A DNA stretch of 64,000 bases from Candidatus Woesearchaeota archaeon (lineage in GTDB: Archaea; Nanobdellota; Nanobdellia; Woesearchaeales; UBA9642). Of the stretch, positions 56,442 to 64,000 are shown piece by piece (the stretch's first letter is position 1; each line of letters begins with the position of its first letter). The position numbers and the translations under genes were made by a program. The notes beneath the pieces were generated by a model. It worked only from the letters and a program-made list of their open reading frames with translations, ran no database searches and had not been told where the DNA came from. The stretch is taken from contig BPGB01000007.1 in NCBI GenBank assembly GCA_026002815.1, positions 20,354-84,353 on the forward strand, read 5' to 3'.

Positions 56442-57884
56442 TTATTCTTCAGAGAGTGATTGATGACTCTTATGTGTTAATACTACTTTGTTACTTAAAT
56501 AACTCCTTTCACCTGATGCTGTATGAAACTTTATTTTTGATGCTGGTAGAGATATATTACCAACAATATTCAACCCAGATTTAATCTTATAAACTATTAA
56601 TCTTTCCTCGTAAGGGTCCAATACCTCTATGTTCCAATTTAATAAATTGTGTGTCTTATCACCTGACAACATTTTTGTTGGTTTCAAACTTCCAAGCATT
56701 GACTCTTCCTCTAAAGTCATTAGTTTAGGATACTTGTCTATTAATTTTATATTTCTTATTGTCTTTCCTGATCTATTCTTTATGTGAAGTTTTACTTTTA
56801 CATCAGTAACACCATGTTCTGATGAGGAAACAATTTTTGCACTTTTAAACAATATTACTGGGCTTCTGAAAATATAATAACTTATTACTAAAATAATAAC
56901 TATTATTATAAACAAAACTAGCGGAGTATAATTAGTTATTACCTCTATTTTTACAGTTTCTCTAGGCTTCAAAGGAACATTCCACACAATATAAGATTTT
57001 CCATTATAATTTTCTTTTTCATACTTTGCAGAACTTTTAGTAAATAATCTTTGAAAATAATTCTTCTCAATCCTAACTTGTTTTATAACTTCAGAATTTC
57101 CATCATTATATAATATTATTTTTTCTTTTGTTCTAAATAATTCTTTTATCTTTGTCTGCTCTATTTTTATATCGCCATACTCTTTTATAACTAATTGCTT
57201 GCTTGATTGGCTTATTGTCTTGTTGTTATAGATTAAAAATATATTTATAGGATAAATTCCTGGTTTTTGTAATGGATTCATATCTACAAATACTACCTGG
57301 TTTGTTTTTTCCTCTAATGGGCCTAATGATGTAACATATGTTTTAGAAAATAATTCAGAATCTACAATGATAAATAATTCCGTAAGATTTAATGGATTCC
57401 TATTTCTAATGTAAACCTCTAAACTTACCGGCTCTCTAGGATCTACAGAATCTGGGAGCCGTACTTCCATTGCAACACTAGGAACATATTCTTTAGGAGT
57501 ATAATTTGAAGGCTTTATATAAACATAAAAGTTTTCAACAACAAAGTATTCATCAGACAAAGACTTTATAGTTACAGGGACTAATTGTGGACCATAAAGC
57601 TTAGGATCCATTGGAGTTATCTCAAGAATAACTGTATTATTCGACAATGGAAGGGACTGAATTATTGAAGGACTTATATCCCAAAATGCGCTTATTGTAT
57701 AGATTTGATATCTGTCTTCATAAGCATTATTGTTATAAATATTTAAAAGATAATATGCTGATTGATTATTTAATATTGTATCATTTATTTTCTCATAAGT
57801 ATAAGAAAAAGGAATTGCATAAGCAAAATTCATGGACAAACATATTAATAGAAATACAATTATTATTATAGTTTTTTTCATCAT
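56442..57884 (-). CDS. Membrane-anchored protein with Ig-like domains, unknown function
   Basis: 480 residues from the ATG at 57884, preceded by GGTGAG. A signal peptide is followed by an extracytoplasmic part of ~300 residues with beta-rich Ig/NEW3-like segments (VPSVAMEVRLPDSVDPREPV, SLEVYIRNRNPLNLTELFII). One transmembrane segment (about 327-345 counted from the longest frame) is followed by ~140 residues also resembling an Ig-like/DUF11 domain (IKNRSGKTIRNIKLIDKYPK). If the signal peptide is cleaved, that last domain would face the cytoplasm, which is odd. Unrecognised. Confidence 0.55.
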   Translation of the reverse strand: MMKKTIIIIVFLLICLSMNFAYAIPFSYTYEKINDTILNNQSAYYLLNIYNNNAYEDRYQIYTISAFWDISPSIIQSLPLSNNTVILEITPMDPKLYGPQLVPVTIKSLSDEYFVVENFYVYIKPSNYTPKEYVPSVAMEVRLPDSVDPREPVSLEVYIRNRNPLNLTELFIIVDSELFSKTYVTSLGPLEEKTNQVVFVDMNPLQKPGIYPINIFLIYNNKTISQSSKQLVIKEYGDIKIEQTKIKELFRTKEKIILYNDGNSEVIKQVRIEKNYFQRLFTKSSAKYEKENYNGKSYIVWNVPLKPRETVKIEVITNYTPLVLFIIIVIILVISYYIFRSPVILFKSAKIVSSSEHGVTDVKVKLHIKNRSGKTIRNIKLIDKYPKLMTLEEESMLGSLKPTKMLSGDKTHNLLNWNIEVLDPYEERLIVYKIKSGLNIVGNISLPASKIKFHTASGERSYLSNKVVLTHKSHQSLSEE

Positions 57885-58162
57885 CCTCACCATTAAAAAC
57901 ATATTTTAAACAGTTCAATAATAAAATCAGCATATTGAATTTATATACTTTTTGGTTATTAAAATAATTCATATAAATTGAAGATTAATTACACACAGTA
58001 TAATTGTCTTAATAATAATTAAATTAATAATAATTAAATCATAGAATTAGCCCAAGAAAATCTAATATACAGCCAAAATGTAATAAAAATAAGAGTAATA
58101 AGAATAACAGTAATAACAATAACATAGAATATGATAGAATAAAATATTAATATCATATACTA

Positions 58163-58236
58163 TGGGGCTATCCGGATTTGAACCGGAATCGCGAGGTCCC
58201 AAACCTCGAAGGCTAGCCAAGTTACCCCATAACCCC
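58163..58236 (-). tRNA. tRNA-Pro (TGG)
   Basis: 74-nt tRNA. Acceptor GGGGTTA/TAGCCCC, discriminator A. Anticodon stem CGAGG/CCTCG encloses TTTGGGA, giving anticodon TGG. T-arm TCCGG-TTCAAAT-CCGGA. No intron and no encoded CCA. The flanking spacers (57903-58162 and 58237-58496) are A+T-rich without features. Confidence 0.95.
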
Positions 58237-58496
58237 ATTAGCTTCTCTTATTAGCATCAGTTATCAAGTATTTTTAACATAAAAAGTATAATATAAAGCT
58301 TTGACTTTGCAAAACCTGTCAAATATTTAAATATTACGAAAAAAATTATGCAAAAGATTTATAAATAATATATGCATTACAATGCTTTAATTTAATAATA
58401 TAAAAGTAACAATTATACAATAATTATTAAAGTATTAATAATAGAAAATATACAAGTTAGAAAATATTAATATAAAGGTCGGAATTAAGGTGTAAA

Positions 58497-58658
58497 ATGG
58501 CTAAAAAACAGGAAAAATATGATGTGGATGATATAATTGTTTTAGATGAAAAGAAGAAAGATGATGATTACGATCTAGGCAGGGATGAATTAGATGTAGG
58601 ATTCGATGATGATGAATTTAATTTTGAAGAAATGGAATTTGATGATGGTGGAGATTAA
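58497..58658 (+). CDS. 53-residue acidic protein, unknown function
   Basis: MAKKQEKYDVDDIIVLDEKK followed by a region dominated by Asp/Glu (DDDEFNFEEMEFDDGGD at the end). Net charge is strongly negative. AAGGTG precedes the ATG at an ideal distance, supporting translation. The stop lies two bases from the stop of topoisomerase I on the other strand, so the genes converge with no spacer. It could be a disordered nucleic-acid mimic or chaperone tail, but nothing proves it. Confidence 0.55.
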   Translation: MAKKQEKYDVDDIIVLDEKKKDDDYDLGRDELDVGFDDDEFNFEEMEFDDGGD

Positions 58659-58660
58659 AA

Positions 58661-60928
58661 TTATTTAAGGTCTGCTTCTTTTTTCTTTTCTGAATTTCTA
58701 AAGTATTCTCTTCTCTTTTCGACCTCTGCTTTTTCTGCATCATCTTTTGGTATCTTTTCAGTATACCTGCATTTTGGAAAACCTGAACATCCAAGAAACT
58801 GTCCATATACGCTTTTTCTTACCACTAATGGTTTCCCACATTTTGGACAAGTAACCTCTGTTTTTCCAGTTTCTATTGCTTTTATTTCTTTAAGAACTTT
58901 TTTGTCATTTGTTTTCTTGCTTGGGCATTCTGGATTTATGCATAATTCTCTAGTATTTTTACCTGCTAGTACTTTTACAATTGGAAACTTACATTGTTCG
59001 CAAATTTTATCTGTTGATTTTTATTTTATATCCTGGCATATTTAGTATTGTTTTGCATTCTTCATTATCACATGCTATGAATTTCCTTTTTAATTTTCTA
59101 GAATAAATCATTTTTAAGGTTCCTTGTTCGCATTTTGGACATTTTCCAACATAACTTTCTGTTTCTAAATGTTGTTTATAAGTTTGAGTGAGTTTCTTTT
59201 CCTATGCTTTTCTCATTTTTCTTAAATTTTTCAAGTATTTTTATTAATGCTTTTTCCGCTTCTTTCAAAACTTTTTCCTCTGTTAATTTCTTCTCCCTTA
59301 TTCTTTCCATTTCTATTTCAAAATGTCTTGTTAATTTTTTCATCAAGAATTTCTGGAGCGAACTTTTCTAATGTTTCAACTGTTTGCATTCCTAGTTCTG
59401 TTGCCTCTATTGACTCATTTTTTATATAATTCCTCTCGTATAGTGAATCTATTATTGATGCTCTTGTTGCTTTTGTTCCTAGATTCCTTTTTTCTAATTC
59501 TTTTATTATTGATGCTGGCGTATATCTTTTTGGTGGTTGAGTCTGCTTATCATGTTTTATTACTTCTTTGATTATGAATAGGTCATTATTTTTACATTTT
59601 GGCAGTTCTTTTTCTTCTAACTGAACATATGGCTTATATAATTCATGCCAGCCAGCTATTTTTGTTCTTGTCCCTTTTGTAATGAATATTTCTGATTCTA
59701 TGTCTATGTATATAGTTATTGTTTCTCTTTTTGCATCATCTCCGAAACATGCCAGGAATCTTTTTACTATTAAATCATATATTTTTGCATTCTTTTCTGA
59801 TAACTTAGGTATAATTCCTGTTGGATATATTGCGGGATGTGCTGGATCTGTTTTTTTACCTTCAGAAGGTTTTAATGCTTGTTTTTTTAATAAATCCTTT
59901 GCACTAATATCATATTTTGATAATTGTTCTATTACTTTTCTAAAATTAATGTTGGGCAATTTTTGAGAGGAAGTCCTTGGGTAAGATATATATCCAGAAC
60001 TGTAAAGATCTTGTGCGATATCCAATGTTTGTTTTGGTTTTATGCCGAATACTCTGTATGCCTCTGTTTGTAGTGTTGTTAAATCAAACGGGTATGGTGC
60101 TTTTTTGTGTCGTTTCTGTTGATTGAACTCTTGTTATTTTTCCATTTTTTCCTTGAATTTTCTTTAATATTTCCTTTGCTTCTTTTTCATCTTTGAATCG
60201 TTCCTTTTGATGCCATGCTTCAATCTCTGTATCTTTCAGCATACCTTTTACCGATAACTCCCAGTAGGGTTCTGGTTTAAACGCGTTTATTTCTTTCTCT
60301 CTATCGACTATTAATTTTAATGCTGGTCCTTGGACTCTTCCAGAACTTAATATTTTGAACATTCCTGCATTTTTTATAGCGTTTGTTAACGCCCTGGATA
60401 AGTTTATTCCATACATCCAGTCTAAGAAATGTCTTGTTTCTCCGGCATATGCTTGACCCCAATCAAGAGTCTTTGAATTTATTTTTATATGCCTCAATTA
60501 TATCTTGTTTTGTTAATGTTGAAAATTTCATTCTTGCAGCATCTTTCTGCTTACATATGAATCTTATTACGTTAAGTCCTATCACTTCTCCCTCTATATC
60601 GTAATCTGTTGCTACAGTATATTCTTTTGCTTCTTTTGATAATTTTTTTAATGCTGTGAGGTATTTTTTTGAGAAATCGTTTTTTATAACTTCATAGTTT
60701 GGTTTCCACTCAAGTTCAAAAACAGGATACTTGAACGATTTTTCTTTTTCAGCAACTGTATATAAGTGTCCTACCGCACATCCTACTAGTATATTCTTAT
60801 TATTATGTTGATATCTTATAATATGGTACGCTATTTATTGATTCCTTAACTATTTTTCCTTCTGCTAATGCTTGTGCAATCATCTTTGCAGCATTTGGTT
60901 TTTCTGTAATTATGAGTTCATATGTCAT
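58661..60928 (-). CDS. topA: DNA topoisomerase I (type IA), multiple single-base shifts
   Basis: About 755 residues when repaired. The TOPRIM start (MTYELIITEKPNAAKMIAQA), ATDYDIEGEVIGLNVIRFIC, RALTNAIKNAGMFKILSSGR, active-site GYISYPRTSS and C-terminal zinc fingers (VTCPKCGKPLVVRKSVYGQF, GCSGFPKCRYTE) are all recognisable. The frame changes about six times (near 60835, 60490, 60103, 59337, 59200 and 59030), two of them in T6 runs. No domain is missing. This density exceeds that of any other gene here and may reflect poor local coverage; pseudogenisation is possible but less likely. Confidence 0.85.
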
Positions 60929-61298
60929 TTTCTCGACGTAAAAATCTTGTTTCATCAATTATTTTTTTTATAGAAACGATTAATTACTATATAAAAATTT
61001 CCTTTTGATGAAAAATTTTTTTAATTTTATCGACGAGAAGAAGTATTAAAAAAAGAATTTTATAAAATTCATAAATTCATGAAAAATGTGTTTATAACAT
61101 AAAAATCAAATAAGTATAAATAATCGTATATCAAAATAAGTATAATTAAAATTTAATTATGTAATAATAAATGATTATATATTAATTATATTAATTATAT
61201 TAATTAATTATATAATATTATAGATGATGTGCTTTGTTGTAAAAATTATAAGTATACTGACATTTTATATGAAATATTTTTTTATAATAAATAACTTT
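60929..61298. other. Gene-free A+T-rich spacer
   Basis: 370 bases between topoisomerase I and the small zinc protein gene. Sequence is dominated by ATTAATTATATTAATT-type strings. No coding frame with a ribosome site, hairpin or repeat array stands out. It holds at least one TATA-like motif for topoisomerase I, at about 60961-60985 on the minus strand. Confidence 0.5.
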
Positions 61299-61529
61299 TT
61301 ATATGAAGTATTTTATATCTTTTCCGATAGCTATTGCGTACAATAGATGTTGTTTGCAGTATTCACTCCCTATTATTCTTTTTGATGGCATCACTGGTTG
61401 CTGTGTTTCACATAATATACAAGGATACTCAGAGTTTGATGATTCCTCTATTGTTTTTTTAAGATTCCATCTTGTTTTATCATCAAGTTTTCCCTCACTA
61501 TTCTGAGACACAAGCATGTCGATATTCAT
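61299..61529 (-). CDS. Small zinc-binding protein coupled to a microprotein
   Basis: 76 residues. A Ser/Glu/Lys-rich N-terminus precedes a probable zinc-binding unit: CILC at residues 37-40 and SEYCKQHLLYA about 20 residues later (Cys and His). Its ATG overlaps the stop of the 24-residue microprotein gene by four bases (ATGA), a translational-coupling arrangement. The layout resembles the 75-residue protein at 20431-20658. Function unknown. Confidence 0.6.
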   Translation of the reverse strand: MNIDMLVSQNSEGKLDDKTRWNLKKTIEESSNSEYPCILCETQQPVMPSKRIIGSEYCKQHLLYAIAIGKDIKYFI

Positions 61530-61600
61530 TTAATTTCCTCCAAAACTATCTCTTCTTTGTATTCTTCATATTCTTCTTCAGTCCAAAAATCCTTTATCAT
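61526..61600 (-). CDS. 24-residue MIxDFWTEE-family microprotein (copy 2)
   Basis: Encodes MIKDFWTEEEYEEYKEEIVL then EEIK, identical in length to the microprotein at 28632-28706 and sharing MI[K/R]DFWTEE. GGAGAT precedes the ATG. A nine-codon frame (ATG ATT ACA... to TGA) ends on the microprotein ATG with its own GGAGAT site, so three short cistrons are overlapped in series. Unknown function; the C-terminal half is Glu-rich and helical. Confidence 0.65.
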   Translation of the reverse strand: MIKDFWTEEEYEEYKEEIVLEEIK

Positions 61601-61792
61601 TTTTTCATCTCCTTTTCTGTAATCATTTTCTTTATCTCCTCAGTATTTTCTTTGTATACCTTTTTTTACATATTTAATAAATAGATATATATGTATTATA
61701 GATGTATATTAATTAATTATTTTTGACAAAAAACATATCATATAGTTGTATATAGATTAAACTTTTTAAATACCTTATAATTTTCTATTAAA

Positions 61793-62642
61793 ATGTTAGA
61801 CACTCAAACGACTAAGAAGATAATTGATTTTGTTTATATAAAACCACGTTCCATACAAGAAATAGCACAGCATATTCAAAAGAATTGGCGTACTGCTGAT
61901 GCATACGTAGATAAAATAATCAAAGAACAAGGCTTATTAGCTACTAGAGTATTTAGAGAAGGAACAAGAGGAGCATTAAAAATTGTGTTCTGGAACAATA
62001 TTGAAAAAATTCATAGTTCTGAATTCCAGGAAAGATTGTTCAAAAGAATAGAAAACGCTAAACGTAAAAATGATTTCAGTCCTTTTGACATTTACCAATA
62101 CGTCTCAGAGGACAAGAGATATGCATTCTTAGAAGAACAGACAGAAGACACTATTACTCCAAAACAAAACCTTGTTGGCGCACTGAGAAGTGCTGAAAGA
62201 CAATTAATGATCTTTTCTGGAAATTTATCATGGGTTTAATGCTACTCAGGGAAAAACAAAAATAATAAATATTTTCGAAGAATTGGCAGATAGAAATGTT
62301 AGTATAAAGATTTTATGCTGTGTTGACCTAGAAAGCATAGAAAATATTAATAAGATGCTTGAAATAAATTATAAGCTTAAGAAAGAAATGATTGAGATAA
62401 GGCACGCCGAACAACCCTTTAGAGCATTTATTGTTGACAACAAGTTTGCCCGCTTTAAAGAAAATAGACAAAACGATAAAAAAAACAGATACATATTTTA
62501 TGAAATAACTGACGAAGAATGGATTGAATGGACACAAAAAGTTTTCTGGAATATTTTTAGGACCTCAATAAAAGCAGAAAAGAGAATAAAGGATATAGAA
62601 ACTATAGAAAAAATAAAAAATATCGATAGAAAAAATAGATAA
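61793..62642 (+). CDS. TrmB-like transcriptional regulator with PLD-like domain, one shift
   Basis: About 283 residues across one frame break at 62232-62234 (one G too many). The N-terminal winged helix (KPRSIQEIAQHIQKNWRTAD, YVDKIIKEQGLLATRVF) is followed by a helical linker and, beyond the break, a phospholipase-D-like half as in TrmB-type regulators (LVGALRSAERQLMIFSGNLS, later RNVSIKILCCVD and EIRHAEQPFRAFIVDNKFAR). The catalytic HKD motif is absent, as usual in TrmB. Target unknown. Confidence 0.65.
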
Positions 62643-62736
62643 AGGTAATAATAATAAATAGAAACAATACAAAAAAAATAACAAAAGAGAAAAAGAACAG
62701 AAAAATATTTAAATAATTTAATAATTTCATAAACAA

Positions 62737-63129
62737 ATGTTAGAAACTAAAATTTCAGGATGCGCAATAATAAATGATGAAAAAATACTTTTATTGCATA
62801 AAAAGAAAAAAAATTATTACGAATTTCCAGGCGGGAAGATAGAATTAGGAGAGAACAGAAGAGGAACAGCCAAACGGGAAACAAAAGAAGAAATTGGCTG
62901 TGTCGTTGATTTAAGGGAATACTTTGGACCATATATCTTTAATAATAATGGCGTAAAAATAAGTCATGTATATATTGCAGAGATAATCTCTGGAACGCCT
63001 AAAATAATCGAAAGAAAAAAATTTGATAAAATAAAATATATACCAATAAGAAAATATCATAAGTATAAGCTTGCACCAAATGTTAAAATGTTCCTTAAAG
63101 AATACCTTAATTATATTAAAGAAATATAA
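62737..63129 (+). CDS. NUDIX hydrolase
   Basis: 130 residues with a complete Nudix box: G33-x5-E39-x7-REUxEExG (GKIELGENRRGTAK then RETKEEIG at 47-54). The upstream EFPGGK and the strand IINDEKILLLHKKK are typical. Substrate is likely a nucleoside diphosphate derivative; family cannot be narrowed. It ends ~100 bases before the Dph2 N-terminal gene on the other strand. Confidence 0.9.
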   Translation: MLETKISGCAIINDEKILLLHKKKKNYYEFPGGKIELGENRRGTAKRETKEEIGCVVDLREYFGPYIFNNNGVKISHVYIAEIISGTPKIIERKKFDKIKYIPIRKYHKYKLAPNVKMFLKEYLNYIKEI

Positions 63130-63228
63130 TAAATAATAAAATATAGTATTATTATAAGTATCATATTTTTATAGGCAGTATATTTAATAGGTAAATATTA
63201 TACTGATACATTCATATCATATGATAGT

Positions 63229-63495
63229 TCAATGACCAAACTGAATTAACATGTCAATGTCATTGTCTTTACTGTTTAACAATTCTGGAATATCACACTT
63301 CCCATAGCAAGAATTTAACCAGAAGAATATTTCTGGAGCATCCTCTTTCATCTCTTTTTGTATGTACTCCTGTATCTCTATAGCTCTAGGTTTTAATCCT
63401 TCGCCCAATTGTATTAGAATTTTTTTTGATTTGCGCTTCTTTATTTCCTGCACTACTTTGTCAAGCTCAAGATCATAATCCTGATTTATCATCAT
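63229..63495 (-). CDS. dph2: Diphthamide synthase Dph2, domain 1 (split gene)
   Basis: 88 residues matching the first domain of archaeal Dph2: KKILIQLGEGLKPRAIEIQE, then SCYGKCDIPELL with C67 (the first Fe-S ligand, in the family YGxCD motif) and DMLIQFGH ending at the domain boundary where full-length Dph2 continues GHS. It stops with TGA there and 100 bases later meets the NUDIX gene on the other strand, so there is no room for the rest. The missing part is at 23885-24616. The ATG overlaps the S3Ae stop by four bases (ATGA). Confidence 0.85.
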   Translation of the reverse strand: MMINQDYDLELDKVVQEIKKRKSKKILIQLGEGLKPRAIEIQEYIQKEMKEDAPEIFFWLNSCYGKCDIPELLNSKDNDIDMLIQFGH

Positions 63496-64000
63496 TCTTC
63501 CCTTTCGGAACCATCATTTTCAGAATCTTCTGTGTATTCTTCTGAATCCTCTCCTGATTGATCTGATTCCGAGTATTGATCTTCAGAATCAATAATTTCA
63601 TCAGGTTGCTCTTTATTTTTCTTAGAATTTTTCTCTTGCAATTCTGACTCTTCTGTTTTTCCCTCTTTTTCTGCTCTTTCAATTGCTTAATCTTAAGAAT
63701 TTCTTCTTCCTCTATGCTTTCCTTTTTCTTCTTCATTTCCAAATGCATCATTCTTATCTCAAATGTTCTTAGAGGATATGTCTTATGAAGCAAATCTTTT
63801 ACATCCTTCTGAAATTTTCCAGCAACTAAATCATTTATTAATTGCTCAAAACTTATTTTGTTTATTAATTCCTTGCAAGCTGCCTACAATCTTTTATTAA
63901 AGCAGAACGCACTGAACCCTTTGTTAGACTATTTGTTATCATTAAAGGCTTTATTCTTACTAATTTTTCATCTGATGTTCTTACTACAAAGCTGTCGCTC
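63492..64000 (-). CDS. rps3ae: 30S ribosomal protein S3Ae (N-terminus outside window), two shifts
   Basis: C-terminal ~170 residues of S3Ae. SDSFVVRTSDEKLVRIKPLM, the NSLTKGSVRSALIKDC helix, FEQLINDLVAGKFQKDVKD and HKTYPLRTFEIRMMHLEM match the family. The frame breaks near 63870 and again near 63685. Repairing the second gives a long acidic tail (SEDQYSESDQSGEDSEEY...) ending at 63492, which is unusual for S3Ae. The right part lies beyond the window. Confidence 0.85.

Overview
The window is a chromosomal piece of an archaeon with a very A+T-rich genome (about three quarters A+T by eye). Archaeal markers are many: an RNA polymerase operon with split A'/A'' and B'/B'' subunits, the Rnp2-proteasome-SBDS-exosome superoperon, aIF2-alpha, aIF1A, Cbf5, SmAP, GINS51, NucS, Pth2, intron-containing tRNAs and TATA (box A) motifs close to start codons. 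Many short orphan proteins, an S-layer protein with a bacterial-looking signal peptide, a class II LysRS and lineage-specific membrane proteins suggest a DPANN archaeon (Woesearchaeota/Pacearchaeota-like). That placement is inference.

Layout. 0-3.5 kb: L44e-S27e-aIF2-alpha, a PHP protein and GINS51. 3.7-8.1 kb: cell surface locus, with a secreted protein and the S-layer gene behind a structured leader. 8.3-11 kb: AbiEi-like regulator, tRNA-Leu, SmAP-L37e-S8e, winged-helix regulator. 11.1-16.1 kb: RpoK and the superoperon Rnp2-PsmA-SBDS-Rrp4-Rrp41-Rrp42. 16.3-24.6 kb: membrane and secretion genes (LspA, RDD, SppA, a permease-methyltransferase fusion, DUF212) and the C-terminal two thirds of Dph2. 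24.7-27.9 kb: LysS-Cbf5-PIN. 27.9-32.3 kb: mostly orphan small genes, Pth2 and NucS. 32.4-39.3 kb: S15, ferredoxin, RecJ-like nuclease, a tandem array of box A-like units, a signal peptidase mini-operon, MAP2 and a nucleotidase-like HAD protein. 39.3-46.1 kb: AlaRS with tRNA-Ala directly upstream, secreted paralogues, a methyltransferase, and an FKBP with a His/Cys-rich tail. 46.2-55.5 kb: RpoH-B''-B'-A'-A''-L30e-NusA-S12. 55.5-58.3 kb: tRNA-Lys, -Asp, -Tyr and -Pro plus a membrane-anchored protein. 58.5-64 kb: topoisomerase IA, micro-genes, a TrmB-like regulator, NUDIX, the N-terminal third of Dph2, and S3Ae running off the right edge.

Most notable observations. (1) Dph2 (diphthamide synthase) appears to be encoded by two genes about 39 kb apart on opposite strands, which together hold all three Fe-S cysteines. 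(2) Two 24-residue microprotein genes share an MI[K/R]DFWTEE start and differ mostly by synonymous changes within that block; one is translationally coupled to a small zinc protein. (3) An APC-type amino acid permease is fused to a SAM methyltransferase. (4) tRNA-Tyr carries a second intron in its T-loop. (5) Eight copies of a 17-bp unit, each containing a TATA-like core, precede a signal peptidase mini-operon.

At least seven genes are broken only by single-base indels, several in homopolymers and most in the last 6 kb. Because these genes are essential and otherwise intact, I read the breaks as probable assembly errors and annotate each as one gene.
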